Shown here piece by piece: positions 7,535-15,529 of a stretch of 42,148 nucleotides of DNA. Each line of letters opens with the position of its first letter. Within the stretch, counting starts at the first letter, position 1. The position numbers and the translations under genes were made by a program. The notes beneath the pieces were generated by a model. The model saw only the letters and a list, made by a program, of their open reading frames with translations, ran no database searches and was not told where the DNA came from. This DNA is from an uncultured Gemmiger sp. (GTDB lineage: Bacteria > Bacillota > Clostridia > Oscillospirales > Ruminococcaceae). Location of the stretch: contig CALXHS010000015.1 of the NCBI GenBank assembly GCA_944388165.1, forward strand, positions 1-42,148. The letters run 5' to 3'.

Positions 7535-9088
7535 ATGCAGACTGAAGAAAAACGCCAGCAGATCCCCAACAGCATCGGCCGGGCCGTATTCGTGGCCCTG
7601 TCCTTTCTTTTGCAGGTGGGGTGGATCCTGGGCTTTGCCCTGTACCTGACCCGGTACTATGCTATCATCCAGCTGGCGTCCAGTCTGCTGGCATTGCTGC
7701 TGGTCTTTTCGGTGTACGGCCGCAACATGAACTCCGCCTTCCGCCTCAGCTGGATCATCGTGATCCTGCTTTTCCCGGTATTGGGGGCGTGCCTGTATCT
7801 GCTGTTCGGCCACCCGGTGGCCCTGTGGCCACTGCGCCGACGGTTCCGCGCCGCCGACCTGGCCCTGGAACCCGCCCGCCGCCGGGAGGTGGAAGCGGGA
7901 CGCCCCAACACCGAAACCCTCCGCCGCGCAGACCCCGCCCTGGCCGGGCAGGTGACCTATCTGCAGGATACCGCCGGTTATCCCGTCTACCGCAACACCG
8001 AGGTGCGGTTTTACGGCGACACCAACCAGGCCCTGGAAGCCCAGAAGGAAGCTTTGCGGGGGGCGCAGCAGTTCATTTTCATGGAATACCACGCCATTGA
8101 GGATTCCACCGCCTGGCAAGGTCTGGAGGAAATTCTGGCAGAACGGGCCGCCGCCGGGGTGGATGTGCGGGTGTTTTACGACGATGTGGGCAGCATGGGC
8201 TTTATCAGCCCGCCTTTTGCCCGACGGCTGCGGGAACGGGGCATCCAGTGCCGGGTGTTCAACCCCCTGGTGCCTGCCATGAACATCATCATGAACAACC
8301 GGGACCACCGCAAGATCACGGTGGTGGACGGCAAGATCGGCTTTACCGGCGGGTATAACCTGGCGGATGAATACTTCAACCTCACCCACCCCTACGGCCA
8401 GTGGAAGGACACCGGCCTGCGGCTGGAAGGGGAGGCCGTCCGCGGCCTGACCCTGATCTTTCTGCAGATGTGGGGCGCCACTCAGAAGGACCCCATCGAC
8501 CCCGAACCCTTCCTGAGACCGGCGCATTCCCCAGGACCTTCCGAAGCCGTGGTGGTGCCCTATGCCGATACCCCTCTGGACGAGGAACCGGTGGGGGAAA
8601 ATGTGTACATCAATCTCATCAGCCACGCCGATGAATACGTGTACCTGACCACCCCGTATCTCATCATCAGTGACGAGATGCAGCGGGCGCTGACCCTGGC
8701 CGCCCGCCGGGGTGTGGACGTGCGCATCGTTACCCCCGGCATCCCGGACAAAAAGATGGTGTTCCGGGTCACCCGCAGCCACTATGCCCGTCTGGCAGCC
8801 CACGGGGTGCGTATCTTTGAATTTACCCCCGGTTTTATCCACGCCAAACAGGCGGTGGCCGACGGAAAAGCCGCGGTGGTGGGCACCATCAATCTGGATT
8901 ACCGCAGTCTGTATCTCCACTTCGAAAACGCCTGCTGGTTCAGCGGCTGCGAAGGGGTGGGGGACGTGAAAGCCGACTTTGAAGACCTGTTTGCCCAGAG
9001 CCGGGAAGTCACCGGGCAGTACCGGGTGCGCACGGTGGCGGTGCGCGGTCTGGACTGCCTGCTGCGCCTGTTCAGCCCCCTGATGTGA
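7535..9088 (+). CDS. cls: Cardiolipin synthase (phospholipase D family)
   Basis: Joins two phosphatidylglycerol molecules into cardiolipin at the membrane. The protein has 517 residues from the ATG at 7535, which sits 7 bases after AAGGAAG and downstream of the promoter; a longer in-frame start at 7448 would lie upstream of it. Two N-terminal transmembrane helices are evident (residues about 15-65), followed by two HKD motifs: HRKITVVDGKIGFTGG and HAKQAVADGKAAVVGT, each with His, Lys and Asp in place. Length and layout match the gram-positive Cls family. It is a single-gene transcript closed by a terminator. Confidence 0.95.
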   Translation: MQTEEKRQQIPNSIGRAVFVALSFLLQVGWILGFALYLTRYYAIIQLASSLLALLLVFSVYGRNMNSAFRLSWIIVILLFPVLGACLYLLFGHPVALWPLRRRFRAADLALEPARRREVEAGRPNTETLRRADPALAGQVTYLQDTAGYPVYRNTEVRFYGDTNQALEAQKEALRGAQQFIFMEYHAIEDSTAWQGLEEILAERAAAGVDVRVFYDDVGSMGFISPPFARRLRERGIQCRVFNPLVPAMNIIMNNRDHRKITVVDGKIGFTGGYNLADEYFNLTHPYGQWKDTGLRLEGEAVRGLTLIFLQMWGATQKDPIDPEPFLRPAHSPGPSEAVVVPYADTPLDEEPVGENVYINLISHADEYVYLTTPYLIISDEMQRALTLAARRGVDVRIVTPGIPDKKMVFRVTRSHYARLAAHGVRIFEFTPGFIHAKQAVADGKAAVVGTINLDYRSLYLHFENACWFSGCEGVGDVKADFEDLFAQSREVTGQYRVRTVAVRGLDCLLRLFSPLM

Positions 9089-9097
9089 TAAAACAGC

Positions 9098-9135
9098 AAC
9101 GGCGGAGACCCTGTCACGGGTTCTCCGCCGTTTTT
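9098..9135 (+). terminator. Terminator after cls
   Basis: AACGGCGGAGACCC pairs with GGGTTCTCCGCCGTT around a small loop and is followed by TTTTT. Its reverse strand begins with an A-run and ends without T-rich sequence, so it mainly serves cls, although it could also stop the opposing 72-aa gene. Confidence 0.82.
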
Positions 9136-9149
9136 GCGTGGATTTTGGG

Positions 9150-9368
9150 TCAGTAATCTTCTTCTTCCGTCTTGTCGGACATCTCAAACCACTCCCGGTC
9201 TTCCTCTTCGGTGGTCTCGTCCTCCTCAACGGTGTCCATCTGCCCCGGTTCGGTGGGGACCATGCCGGGCATCATGCCGGGGAGCATGTCGCTGCCTTCC
9301 ATGATATCGGTCCAGAAATCGTCCTGTTCGCTTTCGGCGCCTTTGGGGCCGTACGGTGCATGATACAT
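9150..9368 (-). CDS. Small acidic protein, unknown function
   Basis: A 72-residue protein starting MYHAPYGPKG. The ATG at 9368 has GGAGG about 8 bases upstream on the minus strand, which supports this start over longer in-frame extensions into the divergent gene. It has three visible parts: a short Tyr/Pro/Gly head, a Met/Pro-rich centre (MLPGMMPGMVP) and a highly acidic tail with TEEED repeats. There is no signal peptide or membrane helix. No family is recognised. It is divergent from the gene at 9450. Confidence 0.6.
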   Translation of the reverse strand: MYHAPYGPKGAESEQDDFWTDIMEGSDMLPGMMPGMVPTEPGQMDTVEEDETTEEEDREWFEMSDKTEEEDY

Positions 9369-9449
9369 AAACGGTTGCCTCCTTTTTGCATAAGGCCGGG
9401 CCTGTTTGCCCAAGCTATGGTTACATTTTGCAGCAAAGAGGTGTCCTTT

Positions 9450-10331
9450 ATGCACAAACGCCGCGGACTTTTTTTTCAGAGCCTGGTCCTGACCTTGCTT
9501 CTGGTCATTCCCATGATGGGCATGGTGGTCTTTTTTGCGTCTCAGCGTACCGAACAGCAGATGCTTCAGCAGGCGGCCGCCGGGCAGACGATGGTCAGCG
9601 AACCGGCAGGGGCGCGCAACACCCACCGGCTGCTGCTGGCGGTCCAGGCCGAGTCTCCGGCCTTTCTGCTGCTGCGGCTGGACGGCCCCCAACAGGCGGC
9701 GATCTTCTGCGCGCTGCCCGGGGAACTGGAACTGAAAGCGCCTTCCGGCACCACCACACTGGGGGACTGCTACCTCACCGCCGGTCCCGCCCGGGCGTCG
9801 GAACTGCTGACCGATACCCTGGGCGTCGCCCCCGATGCCTATCTGGCTGCTACCGCCAACACCTTTGCGTCCATCTGGGGGGAGGATGCGGATATCCGTT
9901 TTGATACCGCCTCGGTGCTCAGCGCCGAGGAACGCAAGGAACTGGACTGCGCCGAAGAGACGGTGCTGGAACTGACCCCCGCCCAGGGAACGGAGTTCCT
10001 GGAGCAGGCGGCCAAATTGCCGGGGCAGCAGCCCGCGGCAATGGCCAAGGTCCGGGGGGCGCTGTGGGCGGCTTTCTTCCGCCAGAATCCCCAGCATCTG
10101 GCCACACTGGCGGACGGGGTGCGGGGGGCCAGCAGCCAGACCCTCACCGACCTGCGGGCCCAGGACCTGTATGACCTGGAAGATACCCTCACCTGGCTTT
10201 CCACCGCCACCGGCTACCATGTGGATTATCAGACACTGGAACTGAGCAGGACCGCCGGGGGCTGGCAGCTCACCGCCGACGACCTGGAACTGGTGCAAAC
10301 TCTGCTGGAAGGGGGCAGCGCGGCGGAATAA
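9450..10331 (+). CDS. Membrane-anchored protein with remote LCP-like features
   Basis: A 293-residue protein with an N-terminal membrane anchor (residues about 8-30) and an extracytoplasmic remainder. ATG at 9450 is chosen because AAAGAGG precedes it and the basic MHKRR-hydrophobic start is typical of a type II membrane protein. Residues about 60-150 (LLLRLDGPQQAAIFCALPGE ... LLTDTLGVAPDAYLAATANT) follow the order of elements seen in LytR-CpsA-Psr phosphotransferases, but the arginine-rich catalytic positions of LCP enzymes are not evident. It may be an inactive LCP relative, or unrelated. It is alone between divergent and convergent neighbours. Confidence 0.7.
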   Translation: MHKRRGLFFQSLVLTLLLVIPMMGMVVFFASQRTEQQMLQQAAAGQTMVSEPAGARNTHRLLLAVQAESPAFLLLRLDGPQQAAIFCALPGELELKAPSGTTTLGDCYLTAGPARASELLTDTLGVAPDAYLAATANTFASIWGEDADIRFDTASVLSAEERKELDCAEETVLELTPAQGTEFLEQAAKLPGQQPAAMAKVRGALWAAFFRQNPQHLATLADGVRGASSQTLTDLRAQDLYDLEDTLTWLSTATGYHVDYQTLELSRTAGGWQLTADDLELVQTLLEGGSAAE

Positions 10332-10335
10332 AGGC

Positions 10336-11736
10336 TCACGCCCCGCCCCAGGCCCGGCCCAGGGCAGCCGCCACGGCGGGAATGTCCTCGCTGCGCAGGG
10401 CGGCATAGCCCGCCACCACCGTGTCGGGGCGGCAGGTCTCGGGGCGGGCCATATAGTATTCACTCAGCCCCCGCAGCTGCACTCCCTGGGCCTGGGCGGC
10501 GGCAACCATGGCCTGTTCACCCCCGGCGCCGGGCAGGGTCAGCAGAAAATGCAGTCCCGAATGGGTGCCCCCCAGCGCCAGGTGGGGGCCCAGTTCGGCG
10601 CGCAGGGCGGCGGCGAAGGTCTCCATCCGCCGCTTGTAGGCCAGGCGCATGCGGGCAATGTGCCGGGTAAAATGCCCCTGGGCCATGAACCGGCACAGGG
10701 TCTGCTGTTCAAACCGGCTGACGGTATTGGCGTACACAGCAAAGTCCCGGCGGTAGCGTTCCGGCAGGTCGGGGGGCAGCACCATGCAGGCAATACGGAT
10801 GCCGGGGGCCAGGCTTTTGGAGAAGGTGGTCAGATACACCACCGGCCCGCCCTGCCCTGCCATCCCTTGCAGGCTGGGCAAAGGCCGGGTGCTGAACCGG
10901 AATTCCGAGTCGTAGTCGTCTTCCAGAATATACCGCCCCGGCGCGGCGGCGGCCCAGGCCAGCAGCTGGGCCCGGCGGGGGGCGGGCATGGTCACCCCGG
11001 TGGGGAAGTGGTGGCTGGGGGTCACGTAACACAGGTTGGCCCCGCTTTCTTCCAGCCCCGCCACCGGCAGACCGTGGCGGTCAATGTCCACCAGACGGCA
11101 GGGGATACCGCTGTTTTCCAAAATGGTGCGGGTGCGGGAATAGCCGGGATTTTCCACAGCGGCCACCGACCCCGCAAAGAGATGGGCCACGCATCCCAGC
11201 AGATACTCGATGCCCGCGCCCACAATGACCTGTTCCGGGGTGCACACCACCCCGCGGTAGGCCGCCAGATACCGGGCGATCTCCGCCCGCAGGTCCTCGT
11301 CCCCCTGCATGGGGCCGCGCTGCAATAGTTCCGGCGCCTGATACAGCAGTTCCTTCTGGATGCGTCCCCAGCTGCGGGCGGGGAACAGCTGGGTGTCGAT
11401 GCTGCCGGTGGAAAGATCATACCGGGGCGCCGGGGTCTGAGCCGGGGCGGCGTCCGGCACCTGGGGCGCCGGGGCGGCAGGGGCCGGGCAGAGCATGCCC
11501 CCGGTGTCCTGTACATAAAACCCGCTGCGGGGCCGCGCTTCGGCCAGGCCCTCGGCGGCCAGCATCTGATAGGCCGCATCCACCGTATTCACGCTTACCC
11601 CCAGCTGGTTGGCCATAGTGCGCCGCCCCGGCAAGGGGCTGCCCGGGGCCAGTTCGCTGCTGCGGATCTGGGCGGCCAGCTGGGCATACAGCTGTTCGTA
11701 CAGGGGCGTGCGGTTCTGGGCAGATAAGGTGATCAC
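10336..11736 (-). CDS. MocR/PdxR-type transcriptional regulator (GntR HTH plus aminotransferase domain)
   Basis: A 466-residue regulator. Residues about 1-75 form a GntR winged helix (LYEQLYAQLAAQI...LPGRRTMANQLGVSVNTVDAAYQML), and the rest is a class I aminotransferase fold with the PLP-lysine region TTFSKSLAPGIRIA and the upstream LEDDYDSEF block. Family members sense pyridoxal phosphate or related amines. The GTG at 11736 is preceded by AGGGAGGG at 7-base spacing, better than an upstream ATG. It is transcribed divergently from an ECF S-component, which together suggests control of vitamin B6 or a related nutrient; that substrate is inferred. Its stop faces the end of the 9450 gene, only 4 bases apart. 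Confidence 0.92.
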   Translation of the reverse strand: MITLSAQNRTPLYEQLYAQLAAQIRSSELAPGSPLPGRRTMANQLGVSVNTVDAAYQMLAAEGLAEARPRSGFYVQDTGGMLCPAPAAPAPQVPDAAPAQTPAPRYDLSTGSIDTQLFPARSWGRIQKELLYQAPELLQRGPMQGDEDLRAEIARYLAAYRGVVCTPEQVIVGAGIEYLLGCVAHLFAGSVAAVENPGYSRTRTILENSGIPCRLVDIDRHGLPVAGLEESGANLCYVTPSHHFPTGVTMPAPRRAQLLAWAAAAPGRYILEDDYDSEFRFSTRPLPSLQGMAGQGGPVVYLTTFSKSLAPGIRIACMVLPPDLPERYRRDFAVYANTVSRFEQQTLCRFMAQGHFTRHIARMRLAYKRRMETFAAALRAELGPHLALGGTHSGLHFLLTLPGAGGEQAMVAAAQAQGVQLRGLSEYYMARPETCRPDTVVAGYAALRSEDIPAVAAALGRAWGGA

Positions 11737-11755
11737 AAGTTTCCCTCCCTTGAAT

Positions 11756-11784
11756 TGGATAAACTGGCCCCATGAAAAATTCAA
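11756..11784 (-). promoter_or_regulatory. Candidate promoter of the MocR-type regulator
   Basis: On the minus strand TTGAAT (11784-11779) and TATCCA (11761-11756) are spaced by 17 bases. The -10 is weak. The spacer contains GGCCAG (minus strand, 11769-11764), which is also present in the divergent promoter. Confidence 0.5.
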
Positions 11785-11794
11785 ATTCTGGATA

Positions 11795-11822
11795 TTCACA
11801 CAAGGCCAGAAACGATTATAAT
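11795..11822 (+). promoter_or_regulatory. Promoter of the ECF S-component gene
   Basis: TTCACA at 11795-11800 and a perfect TATAAT at 11817-11822, 16 bases apart. GGCCAG at 11804-11809 lies in the spacer. A short ACCCC-GGC-GGGGT hairpin follows at the start of the leader (about 11829-11841). Confidence 0.7.
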
Positions 11823-11925
11823 GAGAGCATACCCCGGCGGGGTGCAATTGTCAAGCCGCCGGGAGTTTCAACGCCTTTCCGGTACAGGCGCCGTGCGGGG
11901 AGGGCTAAGAGGGGAGAGTTTTTCT

Positions 11926-12606
11926 ATGCAGCCTGCCATGATCTGGCTTTTGTTTTTCTGTGTGGTGGCCTTCACCCTGGTGTTCGCCGCTTTGTCCCGC
12001 ACCCGGTTCACGGTGCAGAAGATCGCCGTCATCGGCGTGATGGCCGCCCTCAGCTTTGTGGCCTATGAGTTCTTCCGCATCCCCAACGTGCTGGGTACCG
12101 GTTCCTCCTTCCATCTGGGCAACACTTTCACCGCCCTCACCGCCATGCTGCTGGACGGCGTTTCCGGCGGTCTGGCCGGTGCCATCGGCCTGTCCCTGGC
12201 GGATATCGTGGCCGGGGACCCGGGCTATGCGGTCACCACCTTCCTGCTCAAGTTCATCATCGGTCTGGTGTGTGGTGCTGCCAGCCACCGTCTGTTCCAC
12301 CTGGCCGACCGTCACCCCGACCGAAAGAAAGGCCCGGACCTGAAGTATCTGTCCATGGTCACCGGCAGTGCCTTCAGCGGTCTGCTGGTCAACGTCTTCA
12401 CCGACCCCTTCATCGGCTATTTCCGCAACCGCTACATCTTCGGGCAGGATGTGGAACTGGCCTCGGTGGTGGCCAAGGTGGCCAGCGGCGTCACCCTGGT
12501 GAACTCCCTGCTGTCCACCGTCTGCGCGGTGGCGCTGTACCTGGCCCTGCGCCCGGCCCTGGAAAAGGCCCGTCTGCTGCCCGGCACCCGCCGCATGCAC
12601 GCCTGA
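11926..12606 (+). CDS. ECF transporter S component (substrate-binding membrane protein)
   Basis: A 226-residue integral membrane protein with about six hydrophobic helices, the size and pattern of energy-coupling factor S components: an initial helix, ALSFVAYEFFRIPN, then a substrate-pocket stretch LGNTFTALTAMLLDGVSGGL and GAIGLSLADIVAGDPG. It would join shared ECF-A/A'/T subunits encoded elsewhere. The ATG at 11926 follows GGGGAGAG; an earlier in-frame ATG at 11821 overlaps the promoter -10. Divergence from a MocR/PdxR regulator suggests a B6 vitamer or related compound as substrate, an inference from context only. Confidence 0.85.
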   Translation: MQPAMIWLLFFCVVAFTLVFAALSRTRFTVQKIAVIGVMAALSFVAYEFFRIPNVLGTGSSFHLGNTFTALTAMLLDGVSGGLAGAIGLSLADIVAGDPGYAVTTFLLKFIIGLVCGAASHRLFHLADRHPDRKKGPDLKYLSMVTGSAFSGLLVNVFTDPFIGYFRNRYIFGQDVELASVVAKVASGVTLVNSLLSTVCAVALYLALRPALEKARLLPGTRRMHA

Positions 12607-12620
12607 ACAACACAAAGCAA

Positions 12621-12656
12621 AACGCCGGACCCTGCAAAAGGGCCCGGCGCTTTTTC
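12621..12656. terminator. Bidirectional terminator between ECF S gene and TetR gene
   Basis: AACGCCGGACCCT pairs with AGGGCCCGGCG across a small CAAAA-type loop and is followed by CTTTTT on the plus strand; the minus strand runs into TTTTGCTTTG. It can serve both converging genes. Confidence 0.8.
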
Positions 12657-12665
12657 TGTGCGGGA

Positions 12666-13205
12666 TCAGTTCCCCGGCTTGGCGGTGATGCGGTCGGTGA
12701 TCTCATCCAGCGCCGACATCACTTCCTCGGCGCCGAATTTCTGCTGGTTCTCCATGTAGGCGTAATAAGCCCCCTGTACCTGATAGGTCAGCAGGATGTT
12801 GAACCGGGCGTCTTCCCGTGTCCCGGGCATCAGGGAAAAGATATGTTCCTTGATGCCCCGCTCAATGCGGATGGGCAGCACCGCCGCCTGTGTGCCGGAA
12901 AACAGGATGTTGGTCAGGTTTTCGTGGGCGATGAAGGCGGAAAACAGATCCCGGGTGAACCGCTTGCGGTCGGTGAGAAAGCTGTCCGGTTTTTCCAGGC
13001 TGTCCAGCAAAGAGCGGATGACCTCGTTCTGCATCTGTTCCGAAAGATCGTACACGTCGTGGTAATGCAGGTAGAAGGTGGCTTTGCTGATCTGGGCCAG
13101 TTCGGCCAGTTCCTTCACCGTGATGCGCTCCAGCGGTTTACGGGCCCGCAGCTGCAGAAATGCATTGCGGATACTCTGCCGTGTTTTTTTCTCTCTCAGA
13201 TCCAT
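12666..13205 (-). CDS. TetR family transcriptional regulator
   Basis: A 179-residue repressor. The N-terminal helix-turn-helix is clear: ITVKELAELAQISKATFYLH followed by YHDVYDL, the classic TetR pattern. The C-terminal domain is of the TetR_C type with YMENQQKFGAEEV near the end and is not diagnostic of a ligand. The ATG at 13205 follows GAGGGAG at 8 bases; the track of longer starts (13235) has none. It is divergent from glgB, and the 145-base gap contains a palindrome that looks like its operator. Control of itself and of glgB is likely but inferred. Confidence 0.9.
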   Translation of the reverse strand: MDLREKKTRQSIRNAFLQLRARKPLERITVKELAELAQISKATFYLHYHDVYDLSEQMQNEVIRSLLDSLEKPDSFLTDRKRFTRDLFSAFIAHENLTNILFSGTQAAVLPIRIERGIKEHIFSLMPGTREDARFNILLTYQVQGAYYAYMENQQKFGAEEVMSALDEITDRITAKPGN

Positions 13206-13259
13206 GGTCTGCTCCCTCACTTGTCGATTTTGCAAAACCGTCCAGTATTGTACCCTTTC

Positions 13260-13281
13260 GCAAAACCGCAGATGGTTTTGC
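13260..13281. promoter_or_regulatory. Candidate TetR operator (palindrome)
   Basis: A perfect 8-base inverted repeat, GCAAAACC-N6-GGTTTTGC, lies in the tetR-glgB gap. A third half-site GCAAAACC occurs at 13232-13239, itself overlapping the palindrome TTTTGCAAAA (13228-13237). The positions fall in the 5' leader of the TetR gene and just upstream of a possible glgB -10 (TATATT, 13296-13301). Confidence 0.6.
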
Positions 13282-13302
13282 CCTCCGGGCTCTGCTATAT
13301 TG

Positions 13303-13331
13303 ATTATAGTAAAATATTAGACGATAGTCAA
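13303..13331 (-). promoter_or_regulatory. Promoter of the TetR gene
   Basis: On the minus strand TTGACT (13331-13326) and a perfect TATAAT (13308-13303) are separated by 17 bases. Transcription would start near 13296 and read through the palindrome at 13260-13281 before the gene. Confidence 0.75.
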
Positions 13332-13350
13332 TTAGCCGGGAGGGGACCTT

Positions 13351-15117
13351 ATGGACTTTTACGGATTCTATACCGGGCAGATGTTTGATGCCTATGAATT
13401 TTTAGGGGCGCATCCTGTTCTGGGGGGCACGGTGTTCCGCACCTTTGCCCCCGGTGCGGCAGGGGTGGACCTGCTGCTGAACGGACAGCCCCGCCCCATG
13501 CAGAAGATGGGGGACGGCAACTTCTACGAACTGACGGTGCCGGATGCACCCCCGGGCACCCCTTACGAATACCGCATCTACACCCGGGACGGCGGGTACA
13601 CCGACCACTGCGACCCTTACGGTTTCGGCATGGAACTGCGCCCGGCCCACCGTTCCATCGTGCGGGACCTGAACGAATACACCTTCACCGATTCCCGTTG
13701 GATGCGCAGCCGCAGCGACCGCCGCAGCGGCCCGCTGAATATCTACGAGATGCACCTGGGCTCCTGGCGGCGCAAGCCGGACGGCGGGGTGTATACCTAC
13801 GATGAACTGGCAGAACCTCTGGCGGATTATCTCTGCGAGAGCGGCTACAATTATGTGGAGTTCCTGCCCTTGGCGGAGCATCCCTGTGACGAAAGCTGGG
13901 GCTACCAGATCACCGGCTTTTTCGCCCCCACCAGCCGGTACGGCACCGCCGCCCAGCTGATGGCGCTGGTGGATACGCTGCACCGCCGGGGCATCGGGGT
14001 CATTCTGGATTTTGTGCCCGCCCATTTTGCCCTGGACCCCTACGCCCTCATCAAGTACGACGGCACCGCTCTGTATGAGTATCCTCATCAGGATGTGGGG
14101 GTCAGCGAATGGGGCAGCTGCAACTTCATGCACTCCCGGGGGGAGGTGCGCAGCTTCCTGCAGTCGGCGGGGCATTACTGGATGGAAAAATTCCACTTCG
14201 ACGGCCTGCGGTATGACGCCATCAGCCGTATCATCTACTGGCAAGGAGATGAACGCCGTGGCGTGAACGGCAACGGCGTGGAGTTTTTGCGCACCATGAA
14301 CCGGGGGCTGAAACAGCGTCACCCCGGCTGCATCCTGGCGGCGGAGGATTCCACCAGCTTCGAGGGCGTCACCCGCCCGGCGGAGCAGGGGGGACTGGGC
14401 TTTGACTACAAGTGGGACCTGGGCTGGATGCACGACACCCTCTCTTTCATGCAGACCGACCCCGTCTACCGCCCGGACAACTACCACAAGCTGACCTTCT
14501 CCATGATGTATTATTATAAGGAAAGGTATCTGCTGCCCTTCTCCCACGACGAGGTGGTCCACGGCAAAGCCACCGTCCTGCAGAAGATGAACGGCGAGTA
14601 TGAGGGCAAGTTCCCCCAGGGGCGGGCGCTGTATCTGTACATGATGACCCATCCGGGCAAGAAACTGAACTTCATGGGCAGCGAGATCGGTCAGCTGCGG
14701 GAATGGGACCCTGCCCGGGAACAGGACTGGTGCCTGCGCCGCTATCCCAACCACGACGGTTTCTATCACTATATCCAGGCCCTCAACCGGCTGTACCTGG
14801 AGGACCCGGCTCTCTGGCAGGAGGACGAAAGCCCCGACGGCTTCCAGTGGCTGGACTGTCACCGGGAAGGCCAGTGTGTCTATGTGTTTGAGCGCCGGGC
14901 CGGGCAGCACCGGGCGGCAGCTGCCTTCAATTTCAGCGATCAGACCCAGACCTTCGCTGTGACGGTGCAGGCGGAAAAAGCCTGTACCCTTCTGTACAGT
15001 GACTGGCAGCCCTACGGCGGGCAGACCCCGTCCGAAGCGGAACCCTGCACTCTGGGGCAGGGAACCCTGGAAGGCACCCTGGCGCCTTTCTCCGCCGTGC
15101 TGCTGCGGCTGGAATGA
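13351..15117 (+). CDS. glgB: 1,4-alpha-glucan branching enzyme
   Basis: Makes alpha-1,6 branches in glycogen. The 588 residues comprise an N-terminal CBM48 domain (about 1-110, LGAHP...TVFRTFAPGA), a GH13 catalytic barrel with IYEMHLGSWRR, LDFVPAHFA, the nucleophile region FDGLRYDAISRIIYW, the acid/base region LAAEDSTSFEGV and the transition-state motif FSHDEVVHGK, and a C-terminal beta domain. The ATG follows GGGAGGGG. The length is short for GlgB because only one N-terminal domain is present, as in many Firmicutes. No other glycogen genes are adjacent, and the divergent TetR gene shares its control region. Confidence 0.95.
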   Translation: MDFYGFYTGQMFDAYEFLGAHPVLGGTVFRTFAPGAAGVDLLLNGQPRPMQKMGDGNFYELTVPDAPPGTPYEYRIYTRDGGYTDHCDPYGFGMELRPAHRSIVRDLNEYTFTDSRWMRSRSDRRSGPLNIYEMHLGSWRRKPDGGVYTYDELAEPLADYLCESGYNYVEFLPLAEHPCDESWGYQITGFFAPTSRYGTAAQLMALVDTLHRRGIGVILDFVPAHFALDPYALIKYDGTALYEYPHQDVGVSEWGSCNFMHSRGEVRSFLQSAGHYWMEKFHFDGLRYDAISRIIYWQGDERRGVNGNGVEFLRTMNRGLKQRHPGCILAAEDSTSFEGVTRPAEQGGLGFDYKWDLGWMHDTLSFMQTDPVYRPDNYHKLTFSMMYYYKERYLLPFSHDEVVHGKATVLQKMNGEYEGKFPQGRALYLYMMTHPGKKLNFMGSEIGQLREWDPAREQDWCLRRYPNHDGFYHYIQALNRLYLEDPALWQEDESPDGFQWLDCHREGQCVYVFERRAGQHRAAAAFNFSDQTQTFAVTVQAEKACTLLYSDWQPYGGQTPSEAEPCTLGQGTLEGTLAPFSAVLLRLE

Positions 15118-15160
15118 TGTTGCTTTGATGTTGCTTTTTAGAGGGAAATTTATATAGGGA

Positions 15161-15202
15161 AAGCGCGCCCCGCGGCGGCCGGAAGGCCAGCGGGGCGCGC
15201 TT
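15161..15202. terminator. Strong hairpin between glgB and the 47-aa gene
   Basis: A 13-base perfect stem, AAGCGCGCCCCGC with GCGGGGCGCGCTT, surrounds a GC-rich loop. It sits between converging genes. Neither side has a clean T-run, so it may terminate by structure or protect 3' ends. Confidence 0.5.
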
Positions 15203-15261
15203 GACTTTGCATTTCTTGCTCCACAAATTCTTGCGGATATTGCCGAAATAAACGGCGCCGA

Positions 15262-15405
15262 TCAGGCGTCCGCTTCGTCCGGGCCGCCGTACAGGGTGAT
15301 GTAATCGGCGGTTTCCGGCTGGCGTTTGCCGAACAGGGCGGCAGCCAGTGCCAAAACAGCGGCCGCCACAGCCAGCACAGCAAACAGTTTCAAAAGGGTC
15401 TTCAT
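15262..15405 (-). CDS. 47-residue single-pass membrane protein
   Basis: MKTLLKLF starts a 47-residue protein with one hydrophobic, Ala/Leu/Val-rich helix (residues about 4-29), a short basic KR and an acidic tail ending DEADA. Support for it being real: GGAGG 8 bases before the ATG, a promoter with ideal spacing upstream, and a strong hairpin downstream. It is divergent from the Rnf operon. No family is recognised. It could be a small regulatory subunit or a membrane microprotein. Confidence 0.6.
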   Translation of the reverse strand: MKTLLKLFAVLAVAAAVLALAAALFGKRQPETADYITLYGGPDEADA

Positions 15406-15459
15406 CTGGCATACCTCCATGCCCCGGCGGGGCGTTGATCTTGCACTTGGCCTATCCTT

Positions 15460-15488
15460 ACTATACCACACCCGCCGGCAAAAGGCAA
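15460..15488 (-). promoter_or_regulatory. Promoter of the 47-aa membrane protein
   Basis: On the minus strand TTGCCT (15488-15483) and TATAGT (15465-15460) are 17 bases apart, with a TGG directly before the -10 that gives an extended -10. Confidence 0.7.
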
Positions 15489-15529
15489 TCGAAAGCCGCA
15501 GCAAATCCCACAGAGGGGCGTAAACAGGC

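Noticed and set aside
9138-9449. N-terminal extension of the LCP-like gene
   Set aside because: It would overlap the 72-aa gene and place the membrane anchor internally; ATG 9450 has its own ribosome binding site.
11823-11925. A riboswitch in the leader of the ECF S-component gene
   Set aside because: Hairpins are present, but none of the conserved blocks of TPP, FMN, cobalamin or preQ1 riboswitches can be found.
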